DNA of 64,000 nucleotides from the NCBI RefSeq assembly GCF_030063135.1, contig NZ_JASISO010000046.1, positions 1 to 64,000 of the forward strand. Direction: 5' to 3'. Source of the stretch: Streptomyces sp. G-G2. Its GTDB lineage: Bacteria; Actinomycetota; Actinomycetes; Streptomycetales; Streptomycetaceae. The notes under the pieces are model-generated. The model saw nothing but the letters and a program-made list of their open reading frames with translations, ran no database searches and was not told the origin of the DNA. The position numbers and the translations under genes were made by a program. Below are positions 42,080 through 51,233 of this stretch, in pieces. How positions within the stretch are numbered: the first letter of the stretch is position 1; each line of letters begins with the position of its first letter.

Positions 42080-43627
42080 ATGCCCTCACGCCGTATAGCC
42101 GCAGCCACCGCCGCCCTGGCGGCCGCAGCGATCATGTCCCCGCTGCTGCTCGCCGGACCGGCCGGAGCCACGTCCCCGGCCAGCGACGCCGCCCTCGGTG
42201 ACGCGCTGGCGCGGAAGCTGGTCGCCGACGCGACGGGGAAGGGGGCCTACAACCACCTGAAGGTCCTGCAGTCCATCGCGGACTACAACAACGGCACCCG
42301 GGTGGCCGGTTCGAAGGGCCACGAGCAGTCGGCGACGTACATCGGCCAGGTCCTCAAGGCGGCGGGCTACACGGTCACGAAGAACGAGTTCGACTTCGTG
42401 TACGTCGAGGCCATCGCCCAGACCCTGAAGGTGAACGGCGGCGCGCCCCACGACGTCCCGATCCACCTGATGACCTACACCGCCAGCGGCCCCGCGGCCG
42501 GTGTGACCGCCCAGCTGGCCGCCGCCCCCGTCGACGCGGACGGCAGCAACGGCTGCGAGCCGGGCGACTTCGCCCCGGGCACCTTCACGGGAAAGATCGC
42601 GCTGGTCAAGCGCGGCGGCTGCACCTTCGCCGTCAAGCAGACCAACGCGGCCGCCGCCGGAGCGGTCGGCGCGATCATCTTCAACAACACCGACGGCGCC
42701 CTGAACGGCACCCTGGGCGACCCGGCCGTGGGCAAGGTCCCCACCGGCGGCATCAGCCAGGCGGACGGCGAGAAGCTCGTCGCCGACCTGGCGTCCGCCC
42801 CGGTCGAGGTCACCCTGGACCTGCGGGAGCTGCGCGAGAACCGCAAGACGTACAACGTCATCGCGGAGACCAGGGGCGGCGACGCGGACAACACCGTCTT
42901 CCTCGGCGCGCACCTCGACTCGGTCGCGGCGGGCCCCGGGATCAACGACAACGGCTCCGGCTCGGCGGGCATCCTCCAGGTCGCGCAGCGGCTCGCGAGC
43001 AGCCAGTCGAAGGTCAAGAACAAGGTGAAGTTCGCCTGGTGGTCGGCGGAGGAGTACGGCCTCCTCGGCTCCGAGGCCTACGTCGCCTCGCTGACTCCCG
43101 AGCAGCAGAAGCAGATCAAGCTCTACCTGAACTTCGACATGATCGCCTCGCCGAACTCCGCGTACTTCGTCTACGACGGCGACGACTCGGACGCCACCGG
43201 CTCGGGCCCCGGCCCGGCGGGCTCGGCGCAGCTGGAGAAGGGGATCACCGACTTCCTCGACTCCAAGAAGGTCCCCCACGAGGGCACGGACTTCTCGGGC
43301 CGCTCTGACTACGGCCCGTTCATCGGGGTCGGCATCCCCTCGGGCGGTACGTTCACCGGGGCCGAGGGCATCAAGACGCCGGAGCAGGCCGCGAAGTTCG
43401 GCGGCACGGCCGGAGTCGCCTACGACGTGAACTACCACGCCAAGGGTGACGACATCACCAACATCGACCAGAAGGCGCTCGACATCAACGTCGACGTCAT
43501 CGCGAACGCGGTCGGGCACTACGCCTACGACCTGGCTCCGCTGACCCAGCCGGTCACGTCCCACCCGACCGGTGGTTCCGGCAGCGGTGGCGGCCTCCAC
43601 GCGGGCCACGACGGCGTGACCCAGTAA
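42080..43627 (+). CDS. Secreted M28 family aminopeptidase with PA domain
   Basis: Exported zinc aminopeptidase (515 aa). The signal peptide is MPSRRIAAATAALAAAAIMS to about residue 30 (cleavage after GPAGA). A protease-associated domain is inserted at about 125-250 (GKIALVKRGGCTFAVK). The catalytic M28 domain has the zinc ligands His278 and Asp290, with Asp280 activating, plus WWSAEEYGLLGSEAY (Glu324/325), NFDM (Asp353) and NYHAKGDD (His). It probably feeds on extracellular peptides. A His/Gly C-terminus ends GLHAGHDGVTQ. AAAGGA lies 8 nt before the ATG. Confidence 0.95.
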   Translation: MPSRRIAAATAALAAAAIMSPLLLAGPAGATSPASDAALGDALARKLVADATGKGAYNHLKVLQSIADYNNGTRVAGSKGHEQSATYIGQVLKAAGYTVTKNEFDFVYVEAIAQTLKVNGGAPHDVPIHLMTYTASGPAAGVTAQLAAAPVDADGSNGCEPGDFAPGTFTGKIALVKRGGCTFAVKQTNAAAAGAVGAIIFNNTDGALNGTLGDPAVGKVPTGGISQADGEKLVADLASAPVEVTLDLRELRENRKTYNVIAETRGGDADNTVFLGAHLDSVAAGPGINDNGSGSAGILQVAQRLASSQSKVKNKVKFAWWSAEEYGLLGSEAYVASLTPEQQKQIKLYLNFDMIASPNSAYFVYDGDDSDATGSGPGPAGSAQLEKGITDFLDSKKVPHEGTDFSGRSDYGPFIGVGIPSGGTFTGAEGIKTPEQAAKFGGTAGVAYDVNYHAKGDDITNIDQKALDINVDVIANAVGHYAYDLAPLTQPVTSHPTGGSGSGGGLHAGHDGVTQ

Positions 43628-43879
43628 CCCCTTCCGCCAGACTCCGCCCGGACCCCGCCGCACACCGCCAGGGCTCTCGCAGCCCGCCCGGCGTGCCGGA
43701 AAGGGGCCCGGGCGGAACCCGTTTCCCCGCCCCTTGCCCCCCGCGGCCCACCCGGCCGCCTCGGCCCGTCCGGCGTTCGAGAACCGGGCCCGGGCGGCGC
43801 CCCACGCGGCGAAGCCGCATCGTCCGGCGCTGCGGGAAAGGGCCGACAGTGGACGGCCCCGGCCGGCCCCGGGCCGCGG

Positions 43880-44866
43880 TCAGCCCGGCCAGGCCGCCAG
43901 GCCCACCGGCTGGACCAGCCACCCGAAGTCCCCCAGCCCCCCGGCCCCGGTCAGCTCCGCCGCCTCCCCCGCGCCCGCGAGCCCCCGCACGTACGCCGCC
44001 GGATCCGAGGAGGCGAGCGCCAGCGGCGGCCGGGCCCCCGACACCCCGAGCGCCCCCAGCGCCTCCCGCTGGGTCAGCAGCCCGGCCCCCGCGCCCGCGC
44101 AGGCGTCCAGCGCCACGTGCGCGGTGACGTCGCAGCTGCCGTCCGGGACCGGCGGAACCTCCCGCCCCGCCCGGAACCCGGTCAGGGTTCCGTACGGGGG
44201 CCGCGCCTCCCGGGTGTGCGCGTAGTCCACCGCCACCGCCAGCCCCCGCTCCACCCCCGCGACGGCCGCCGCCCACGCCTCGTCCCGGGCCCGCCCGATC
44301 TCGGCCCGCTCCCCGGGCTCCGCCCCGGCCCGCGGCCACCACCGCTCCAGCCAGAGCCGGTCCGCCTCCTCCAGCGGCCCGCCCGTGGACTCCGTACCGT
44401 CGGGCGCGACCAGCACGTACCGACCGTCCCGCGCCACGTCCAGCGGTACGTTGTCGAGCCACTCGTTGGCGAAGAGCAGCCCCCGGGTCCGCCCCGGCGG
44501 CCGGGCCACCCACCGGATCCGCGGGTCGAGCCCCTGCGGCTCGGCGGCCCGCTCCACCCCGTACGCCCGTACCCGCGCCGCCACCTCCACCGGCAGCGCC
44601 GCCAGCACCCCCGTCAGCAGCTCCCCGCGCCCGGCCCCCACGTCGACCAGGTCCAGCTCCGCCGGACGCCCCAGCTCCGCGTCCACCCACAGCAGCAGCC
44701 GGGCCACCGCCCCCGCGAACAGCGGGGACGCGTGCACGGACGTACGGAAATGCCCCGCCGGACCCGGGCCGCCCGGCCGGACGTAGAACCCCTGCGGCCC
44801 GTACAGCGCGGCCTCCATCGCGGTCCGCCACCGAACCGGCTCCGTGCCTTCACCCTCAGTGCTCAT
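43880..44866 (-). CDS. MidA/NDUFAF7-type SAM-dependent methyltransferase
   Basis: A 328-aa methyltransferase of the COG1565 family. The SAM site is LVDVGAGRGELLTG (about 73-86), the family motif is FANEWLDNVPLDV, and the N-terminal MEAALYGPQGFYV matches the usual short-chain lead. The mitochondrial relative NDUFAF7/MidA dimethylates an arginine on the NDUFS2 (NuoD-type) subunit of complex I; the bacterial target is unknown. A NuoD-like gene lies 4 kb away. The ATG follows TAGCCT by 7 nt, so it is probably leaderless. Divergent from the histidine kinase. Confidence 0.88.
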   Translation of the reverse strand: MSTEGEGTEPVRWRTAMEAALYGPQGFYVRPGGPGPAGHFRTSVHASPLFAGAVARLLLWVDAELGRPAELDLVDVGAGRGELLTGVLAALPVEVAARVRAYGVERAAEPQGLDPRIRWVARPPGRTRGLLFANEWLDNVPLDVARDGRYVLVAPDGTESTGGPLEEADRLWLERWWPRAGAEPGERAEIGRARDEAWAAAVAGVERGLAVAVDYAHTREARPPYGTLTGFRAGREVPPVPDGSCDVTAHVALDACAGAGAGLLTQREALGALGVSGARPPLALASSDPAAYVRGLAGAGEAAELTGAGGLGDFGWLVQPVGLAAWPG

Positions 44867-44972
44867 CGCCCACAGGCTACGGGCGAGTCCACCTTGGGGA
44901 GTACACCTCCCGCGCACGGATCGCACCTGTGGTTGACTCCAACACCTATCACCTGTCCCTACGCTGGGTTAC

Positions 44973-46166
44973 GTGCAGCGCCTCTACGACTTCCTCCGCA
45001 GACACCCGACGGGCGTCGACAGCTTCTGGGCTGTCCTCCTCTTCGGGATGTCGATGCTGCAGGTATCCGGGAGCTACCACTCGACCCGCGAACGGCTGGT
45101 CGCCGTACCGACCGTCTTCGCGCTGTCGGCGGTCGTGGCGCTGCGCCGCAAATGGACCCGGCCCATGTTCTGGCTCACCGTCGGGACGGGCGCCTTCCAG
45201 CTCGCGACCGGCTCCCAGCCGAACCTGGCCAACCTCGCCATGCTGGTCATCCTCTACACCGTCGCCGCCGGCGAGGTCCCCCCCTGGATCTCCCGCACCG
45301 CGCTCGCGCTCGGGCTGCTCGCCGCCCCCGTCACCGCCGTGCGCTGGGGCGTGGACAAGAACGGCGTCTACTCCGACGTCTTCTTCGTCCTCATGCTGAT
45401 GGTCCCGTTCGCGCTGGCCTGGGTGCTCGGCGACTCCCTGCGCACACGGCGGGCGTACTACGCCCAGCTGGTCGAGCGCAACGAGCGCCTCGAAGGCGAA
45501 CGCGCCGCGCAGGCCAAGATCGCGGTCGCCGCCGAGCGCGCCCGGATCGCCCGCGAGCTGCACGACGTCGTCGCCCACAACGTCTCGGTGATGGTCGTCC
45601 AGGCCGACGGCGCCGCCTACGTCATGGACGCCGCCCCCGAGCAGGCCAAGGAAGCCCTCCAGACCATCTCCGGCACCGGACGGCAGGCGCTCGCCGAGAT
45701 GCGCCGCCTGCTGGGCGTGCTGCGCACCGGGGAGCCCCAGGACTCCGAGGACTACGTGCCGCAGCCCGACGTCGAGCAGATCGAGGTGCTGGTCGAGCAG
45801 GTCCGTACGGCCGGACTCACCGTCGACTTCGAGGTCGAGGGCGCCCCGCGCCCGCTGCCGACCGGGGTCGAACTGACGGCGTACCGGATCGTCCAGGAAG
45901 CCCTCACCAACACCCGCAAGCACGGCGGACCCGAGGCCAGCGCGAGCGTCCGGCTGGTCTACTTCGACGACGGGCTCGGCCTGCTCGTCGAGGACACCGG
46001 GCGGGGCGCGGCCCACGAGCTGTACCAGGACGGCGGCGCGGACGGCGCCGGGCACGGCCTGATCGGCATGCGCGAGCGGGTCGGTATGGTCGGCGGCACC
46101 CTGGACGCGGGCCCGCGGCCCGGCGGCGGCTTCCGGATCAGCGCACTGCTCCCGCTGAAGAAGTAA
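44973..46166 (+). CDS. NarL-type sensor histidine kinase
   Basis: A 397-aa HisKA_3 kinase. Four or five membrane helices fill residues 15-155 with little extracellular sequence, so it may sense membrane state. Phosphoacceptor His197 is in RIARELHDVVAHNVSVMVVQ. The ATPase part has EALTNTRKHG and GHGLIGMRERV. GTG 44973 follows TACGCT by 7 nt. It pairs with the LuxR-type regulator 23 nt downstream. Confidence 0.94.
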   Translation: MQRLYDFLRRHPTGVDSFWAVLLFGMSMLQVSGSYHSTRERLVAVPTVFALSAVVALRRKWTRPMFWLTVGTGAFQLATGSQPNLANLAMLVILYTVAAGEVPPWISRTALALGLLAAPVTAVRWGVDKNGVYSDVFFVLMLMVPFALAWVLGDSLRTRRAYYAQLVERNERLEGERAAQAKIAVAAERARIARELHDVVAHNVSVMVVQADGAAYVMDAAPEQAKEALQTISGTGRQALAEMRRLLGVLRTGEPQDSEDYVPQPDVEQIEVLVEQVRTAGLTVDFEVEGAPRPLPTGVELTAYRIVQEALTNTRKHGGPEASASVRLVYFDDGLGLLVEDTGRGAAHELYQDGGADGAGHGLIGMRERVGMVGGTLDAGPRPGGGFRISALLPLKK

Positions 46167-46189
46167 TAACGATGAGGACGAGGTAACTG

Positions 46190-46864
46190 ATGTCCATCCG
46201 AGTGATGCTCGTCGACGACCAGGTGCTGCTGCGCACCGGCTTCCGGATGGTGCTCGCCGCACAGCCGGACATGGAAGTGGTGGCCGAGGCGGGGAACGGG
46301 CTGGAGGCGCTGGAAGTACTGCGGGCGACCAAGGTCGACGTGGTGCTGATGGACGTCCGCATGCCGAAGCTCGACGGGGTCGAGGCGACACGGCGGATCT
46401 GCGAGCCGGACGAGCACCCCAAGGTGATCATCCTGACCACCTTCGACCTGGACGAGTACGCGTTCTCGGGGCTGAAGGCGGGGGCGAGCGGGTTCATGCT
46501 GAAGGACGTGCCGCCGGGGGAGCTGCTGGCCGCGATCCGCTCGGTGCACTCCGGTGACGCGGTGGTCGCCCCGTCGACCACGCGGCGGCTGCTGGACCGG
46601 TTCGCCCCGATGCTGCCGACGACCTCGTCGGAGCCGCGGAACAAGGAGGTCGAGCGGCTGACGGAGCGCGAGCGGGAGGTCATGCTGCTGGTGGCCCAGG
46701 GCCTGTCGAACGGGGAGATCGCGGGACGGCTGGTCCTGTCGGAGGCCACGGTCAAGACGCACGTGGGCCGCATCCTGACGAAGCTGGGCCTGCGGGACCG
46801 CGTGCAGGTAGTGGTCCTGGCCTACGAAACAGGCTTGGTCCGAGCCGGCGGCACCCCCACCTGA
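46190..46864 (+). CDS. NarL/LuxR-type response regulator
   Basis: A 224-aa partner of the upstream kinase. The receiver has DD at 9-10, Asp55 in VVLMDVRMPKLDG and Lys near 107 in GFMLKDVPP. The LuxR helix-turn-helix is LTEREREVMLLVAQGLSNGE and TVKTHVGRILTKLGLRDRVQ. A GAGG-type ribosome site precedes the ATG. Target genes are unknown. Confidence 0.95.
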   Translation: MSIRVMLVDDQVLLRTGFRMVLAAQPDMEVVAEAGNGLEALEVLRATKVDVVLMDVRMPKLDGVEATRRICEPDEHPKVIILTTFDLDEYAFSGLKAGASGFMLKDVPPGELLAAIRSVHSGDAVVAPSTTRRLLDRFAPMLPTTSSEPRNKEVERLTEREREVMLLVAQGLSNGEIAGRLVLSEATVKTHVGRILTKLGLRDRVQVVVLAYETGLVRAGGTPT

Positions 46865-46885
46865 CCCCCACCTCCAGCGCCGTAT

Positions 46886-47013
46886 CCAGCCCCGCCGGCG
46901 TTTGAGGCGCCCCCGGAGGGCAGGACCAGCCGCACGGGCGCCCCCTCCGCGAGGGGCACGAGGGGGCAGCGCCCCGAAGCCTCCGGCGGGCCCTCAAACG
47001 CCGGGCGGGCTGG
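46886..47013. terminator. Inverted repeats between convergent regulator and PH-domain genes
   Basis: CCAGCCCCGCCGGCGTTTGA-type arm (46886-46907) and its inverted partner (46991-47013) flank about 80 bases of GC-rich sequence with GAGGGGC/GCCCCTC-like pairing. It is a member of the convergent-repeat family. Confidence 0.75.
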
Positions 47014-47029
47014 ATCTCCGAGCCCGGGG

Positions 47030-48406
47030 TCAGGTCATCCAGCGGTCCGGGCGGGCGACCGCCCGGGCGGTGCGGGAGCGCGCCGCCTGGGCGCACAGCA
47101 CCGCGGCCGCCTCGGACGCATCCCGCAGCCGCGCCGTGACCACGGTGTTCGCCCCCGTGTCGAGGTGCACGTCCGCCAGCCCCCACACCCTCGCCCACGG
47201 CCCCTGACCCACCCGCACGCTCTGCACCTTCGCGTGCGGCACGATCTCCGTGACCCGGCACAGCCGCCCCCGCCGCGCCGCGAAGACCTCCGGGGTCACC
47301 GCGAGCCCGTACCCCTTCCACCACACCGGCACGGCCCACCGCGCCCCCGCCCGCGGCGAGGGCGAGAAGTCCAGCCCGGCCGGACCGCCGAGGTCCACCC
47401 CCGGCAGCACCCGCCCGAGCACCCCGTACGCCGCCTCCCGCGAAGCGACCGGCACCAGCACGTCGTTCTTCGACCCGGCCACCGCCAGCTCGACCCGCAC
47501 CCAGTCGCGCCGCCGCCACAGCAGCGGCTCCACGATCCGGACCGACTGCACCCGCCCCGGCGGCACCGTCTCGTGCGCCCGGTCGGCCAGCCCGTGGTCG
47601 AGCCGCAGCCCGTCGGGGGACTCGGCGACCGTCCAGTCGTACTCCGTCAGGAACCGGCCGAGGCTGCGCCCCCACACCGCCCCCAGGATCGGCACGAGCG
47701 TGACCACGGCCGCCCACAGGCTGGAGCTGAGCCAGAACACCACGGCGGGCGCGGCGATCCCGCCCAGCAGCGCGGCCCACACACCCATGCTGAGCAGCAG
47801 GGACCACACCAGCTGCCGCACCGGCAGCCGCAGCAGCTCGCGGACGGGCGCCTCACCGAGCCCGGCCGCCTCCTCGGGTGCGAACCCGGCGGCCCGCGCG
47901 AGCAGCTCGGCGCGCAGCGCGACGGCGTCCTTCTCGGACAGGAAGGCCAGCTCGTCCTTGTCGTCCGTGCCAATGACGTCGAGCTTGAGCTTGGCGACCC
48001 CGGCGATCCGGGCGAGCAGCGGCCGGGTGACGTCCACGGCCTGGAGCCGGTCGAGCCGGATGTGCGCGGTCCGGCGGAAGAGGAGCCCGGTGCGGATGCG
48101 CAGTTCGCTGGAGGTGACGGCGTAGTACGTGAAGCGCCAGCTCAGGAAGCCGTAGAGGCCCGCCGCACCGAGCACGGCGAGGAGGACGAGGAAGCCCAGT
48201 CCGCTGCCCAACCCCTCGGCGGCGTCCCGCGCCCACTCCTGGGCGCGCTCGCCCTGCTGGACGATGACACCGGCGGTGCCGCCGATCGGCACCCAGGCGC
48301 GGCGCAGCGGGGTGAAGGGGTGCAGCCTGCGCTCGACGGCGGAAGCGGTCGACGCGTTCACCGCCGGCGGATTCACGGCCGACGGGTTCACAGCAGGTGG
48401 GTTCAC
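47030..48406 (-). CDS. PH domain-containing membrane protein (YdbT-like)
   Basis: A 458-aa membrane protein with bacterial PH (bPH2) domains: FTYYAVTSSELRIRTGLLFRR and DVTRPLLARIAGVAKLKLDV in the first, and two later repeats (DWTVAESPDGLRLDHGL; GYGLAVTPEVFAARRGRLCR). About four membrane helices separate them. Relatives such as B. subtilis YdbS/YdbT protect against bacteriocins and other membrane damage. The GTG start overlaps the upstream PH gene (GTGA). The first 16 residues come from a 15-base tandem repeat, each copy beginning GTG AA(C/T) CC. Confidence 0.88.
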   Translation of the reverse strand: MNPPAVNPSAVNPPAVNASTASAVERRLHPFTPLRRAWVPIGGTAGVIVQQGERAQEWARDAAEGLGSGLGFLVLLAVLGAAGLYGFLSWRFTYYAVTSSELRIRTGLLFRRTAHIRLDRLQAVDVTRPLLARIAGVAKLKLDVIGTDDKDELAFLSEKDAVALRAELLARAAGFAPEEAAGLGEAPVRELLRLPVRQLVWSLLLSMGVWAALLGGIAAPAVVFWLSSSLWAAVVTLVPILGAVWGRSLGRFLTEYDWTVAESPDGLRLDHGLADRAHETVPPGRVQSVRIVEPLLWRRRDWVRVELAVAGSKNDVLVPVASREAAYGVLGRVLPGVDLGGPAGLDFSPSPRAGARWAVPVWWKGYGLAVTPEVFAARRGRLCRVTEIVPHAKVQSVRVGQGPWARVWGLADVHLDTGANTVVTARLRDASEAAAVLCAQAARSRTARAVARPDRWMT

Positions 48407-48894
48407 AGCCCCGCCGACCTTGCCTCGCCCAGCTCGGTCAGCCGATCGCGGAGCCGTTCGGCCTCCCCGGGGACAAGCCCGGGAATGGTCGCGTCGGTGG
48501 TCGCGGCCGCCGTGTGCAGTTGTACGGAGGCCAGCCCGAAGCGGCGTTCCAGCGGCCCCGAGGTCACCTCGACCAGCTGCATCCGCCCGTACGGCACGAC
48601 CGTCTGCTGCCGCCACATCACCCCGCGGCTGATCAGCAGGTCGTCGGCGCGCTCGGCGTACCGCCAGGACCGCCAGTTGCGCCCGAGCAGCACCCAGCAC
48701 CACGCCATCGCCGCGACCCAGACCAGCGCGAACGCCGCCCACACGGGCCCGGCCAGCAGCCCGAGCAGGACGCCCGTAGCGACGGCCAGCAGCCCCATCC
48801 ACACCACCAGCAGCAGCCTGCGGAGCTTCAGCAGCCCCTCGGGCAGCCCCACCCACGCGGGCTGGTGCGTCCCACCCGTCGTCCCCGTTTCCAT
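48403..48894 (-). CDS. PH domain-containing membrane protein (YdbS-like)
   Basis: A 163-aa protein with two membrane helices (LLLVVWMGLLAVATGVLLGL; WAAFALVWVAAMAWCWVLLG). One bPH2 domain follows (ADDLLISRGVMWRQQTVVPY, GRMQLVEVTSGPLERRFGLA). It pairs with the downstream larger PH protein by a 4-base overlap, as in the YdbS-YdbT pairs of other Gram-positives. The ATG (start METGTTGGTHQ) is 88 bases from the divergent nuoD gene start. Confidence 0.88.
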   Translation of the reverse strand: METGTTGGTHQPAWVGLPEGLLKLRRLLLVVWMGLLAVATGVLLGLLAGPVWAAFALVWVAAMAWCWVLLGRNWRSWRYAERADDLLISRGVMWRQQTVVPYGRMQLVEVTSGPLERRFGLASVQLHTAAATTDATIPGLVPGEAERLRDRLTELGEARSAGL

Positions 48895-48982
48895 GCCCCC
48901 ACCCTAGGGGCGTGGCTTGCCGCTCGGGCCGGGCTCGCGGCCCGAACGACGGGCCACCCCCCGAGGCTGCGAGAATGCGCGC

Positions 48983-50125
48983 ATGACGGAGACCACGGTC
49001 GGTATCGGCGGAGCGGCGGAGAGCACCGACATGGTGCTCAACATCGGACCCCAGCACCCTTCCACGCACGGCGTCCTGCGCCTGCGCATCGTCCTGGACG
49101 GCGAGCGGATCATCTCCGCGGAGCCCGTGGTCGGCTACATGCACCGGGGCGCGGAAAAACTCTTCGAGGCGCGCGACTACCGCCAGATCGTGATGCTCGC
49201 GAACCGCCACGACTGGCTGTCCGCGTTCTCCAACGAGCTGGGCGTGGTCATGGCCGTCGAGCGGATGCTCGGCATGGAGGTGCCCGAGCGCGCGGTGTGG
49301 ATGCGTACGCTCCTCGCCGAGCTGAACCGGGTGCTGAACCACCTGATGTTCCTCGGGTCGTACCCCCTGGAGCTGGGCGGGATCACCCCGATCTTCCACG
49401 CGTTCCGCGAGCGCGAGGAACTCCAGGCGGTCATGGAGGAGATCTCCGGCGGCCGGATGCACTACATGTTCAACCGGGTCGGCGGCCTCAAGGAGGACCT
49501 CCCGGCGGGCTGGCTCGGCCGCGCGCGGGCCGCGATCGCCGACGTGCGCACCCGGATGTACGTGTACGACGACCTGGTCCGCGGGAACGAGATCTTCCGC
49601 GGCCGCACCCGCGGGGTCGGCGTCCTGTCGGCGGAGGCGGTGCACGCGTACGGCGTCTCCGGGCCGATCGCCCGCGCCTCGGGCGTGGACTTCGACCTGC
49701 GGCGCGACGAGCCCTACCTCGCGTACGGCGAACTCCAGGACGTCCTGAAGGTGGTCACCCGTACCGAGGGCGACTGCCTGGCCCGCTTCGAGTGCCTGCT
49801 GGAGCAGACCCACAACGCGCTCGACCTCGCCGTGGCCTGCCTGGACCGGATGGCGGAGCTGCCGCCCGGGCCGGTCAACCAGCGCCTCCCGAAGGTGCTC
49901 AAGGCACCCGAGGGGGCCACGTACGCCTGGACCGAGAACCCGCTCGGGATCAACGGCTACTACCTCGTCTCCAAGGGCGAGAAGACCCCGTACCGGCTCA
50001 AGCTGCGCTCCGCGTCCTTCAACAACATCCAGGCCCTGGCGGTGCTGCTGCCCGGGCAGTTGGTGGCGGACATGGTCGCGATCCTCGGTTCGCTCTTCTT
50101 CGTGGTCGGCGACATCGACAAGTGA
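48983..50125 (+). CDS. nuoD2: NADH dehydrogenase subunit D-like protein (orphan NuoD)
   Basis: A 380-aa protein of the 49-kDa/NuoD family. Family hallmarks: IGPQHPSTHGVLRLRIVLDG, GYMHRGAEKLFEARDY, and VGGLKEDLPAGW. It lies outside any nuo cluster, as the second nuoD copy of Streptomyces does. Arg75 in LANRHDW aligns by position with the arginine dimethylated in mitochondrial NDUFS2. Whether it joins complex I or serves another redox complex is unknown. The ATG is 6 nt after GAGAAT. Confidence 0.93.
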   Translation: MTETTVGIGGAAESTDMVLNIGPQHPSTHGVLRLRIVLDGERIISAEPVVGYMHRGAEKLFEARDYRQIVMLANRHDWLSAFSNELGVVMAVERMLGMEVPERAVWMRTLLAELNRVLNHLMFLGSYPLELGGITPIFHAFREREELQAVMEEISGGRMHYMFNRVGGLKEDLPAGWLGRARAAIADVRTRMYVYDDLVRGNEIFRGRTRGVGVLSAEAVHAYGVSGPIARASGVDFDLRRDEPYLAYGELQDVLKVVTRTEGDCLARFECLLEQTHNALDLAVACLDRMAELPPGPVNQRLPKVLKAPEGATYAWTENPLGINGYYLVSKGEKTPYRLKLRSASFNNIQALAVLLPGQLVADMVAILGSLFFVVGDIDK

Positions 50126-50149
50126 CCGGCCGGCCCGCAGGGTAGGCGC

Positions 50150-50989
50150 ATGACCTCAGGCCTGAGCCCGGATCTGGTGGGCGCCTATCTGCGGCGGCTG
50201 CGCGTCGACGCGCCCGGCCCACCCGGAGCCGACGCGCTCTTCGCCCTGCAGCGCGCCCACGTCGAGCGCGTCCCGTACGAGAACCTGGACATCCAGCTCG
50301 GGCGGGCGCCGGGCATCGACCCGGAGCTGTCGGCCCGCCGCTTCGCCGCCGGGCGGGGCGGGTACTGCTTCCACCTCAACGGCGCCTTCGCCCTGCTCCT
50401 CGAAGCGCTCGGCTACGAGGTGACCCGGCACGTCGGCGGGGTGTCCGACGACCTCGCGTCCCAGCAGATCAGCGGCAACCACCTCGCGCTGAGCGTCCGG
50501 GCGCAGGGGGCCGCGTACTTCGTGGACACCGGGCTCGGCGACGGGCCGTACGAGCCGGTGCCGCTGCGCGAAGGCGGGTACCGGCAGGGCGGGTTCGACT
50601 ACACGCTCACCCCGCTGGACGACGGCCTCGGCTGGAGCTTCGCCAATGCGGGCGGCCCCTTCCCGGTGATGAACTTCCGCTCGGCCCCGGCGACGATGGC
50701 CGACTTCGCGGCCGAGCACCTGCGGCTGTCCACCGCGCCGGACTCCGGCTTCGTGCGGACCCTCGCCGCACTGCGCCGGGACGCGACCGGGATGGACGTG
50801 CTGCGCGGGCGGACCCTGAGCCGGGTGGAGTCGGGCGCGGGCACGTCCAAGCGCGAACTCGGCTCCCCGGAGGAGTTCTTCGGGGTGCTCGCGGACGTCT
50901 TCGGGCGGGAACTCGACGATCTGGACGCGGCGGACCGGGCGGCGCTGTGGGCGCGGGCCACCGATGCCGGTGCGAGGGGGCAGACTTGA
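50150..50989 (+). CDS. Arylamine N-acetyltransferase
   Basis: Transfers acetyl groups from acetyl-CoA to arylamines, hydrazines or amino-benzoate building blocks (279 aa). The Cys-His-Asp triad is visible: Cys73 in GRGGYCFHLN, His111 in SGNHLAL, and Asp126 in FVDTGLGDG. The usual motif RGG-x-C-FE has His in place of Glu here. It is 24 nt behind the orphan nuoD and could be co-transcribed. No antibiotic cluster needing an amide synthase is present. Confidence 0.94.
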   Translation: MTSGLSPDLVGAYLRRLRVDAPGPPGADALFALQRAHVERVPYENLDIQLGRAPGIDPELSARRFAAGRGGYCFHLNGAFALLLEALGYEVTRHVGGVSDDLASQQISGNHLALSVRAQGAAYFVDTGLGDGPYEPVPLREGGYRQGGFDYTLTPLDDGLGWSFANAGGPFPVMNFRSAPATMADFAAEHLRLSTAPDSGFVRTLAALRRDATGMDVLRGRTLSRVESGAGTSKRELGSPEEFFGVLADVFGRELDDLDAADRAALWARATDAGARGQT

Positions 50990-50993
50990 GCCC

Positions 50994-51203
50994 ATGTCCC
51001 ACTCTCCCCGCCGCGCCTGCCCCTCCTGCGGCCGCGACTGCGCCGTGACCGCCGGGCGGATCGCCCGCCACGACCCGCCCGGCGGGCGCGGCGAACTGGT
51101 CTCCTGCCCCGGCTCGCGGGCCCGGGTGGTGCTCGGCGCGTCGGCGCCGACGCTGGACGGCTTCGTCCTCGCGGACCTGCCGGGACAGCTCCCGCTGTTC
51201 TGA
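50994..51203 (+). CDS. Small zinc-ribbon-like protein
   Basis: A 69-aa protein beginning MSHSPRRACPSCGRDCAVTA. The CPSC-x3-C and a later Cys (VSCPGS) give a possible four-Cys zinc site. The C-terminus is LADLPGQLPLF. Function is unknown. The ATG is 4 nt after the NAT stop, so it is in the same operon. Confidence 0.65.
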   Translation: MSHSPRRACPSCGRDCAVTAGRIARHDPPGGRGELVSCPGSRARVVLGASAPTLDGFVLADLPGQLPLF

Positions 51204-51233
51204 CGGGCGGCAGCCGTCCCGGGCGCGGGAGCT

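Noticed and set aside
48983..50125. nuoD as a pseudogene
   Set aside because: Although separate from other nuo genes, it is full length with intact family motifs.
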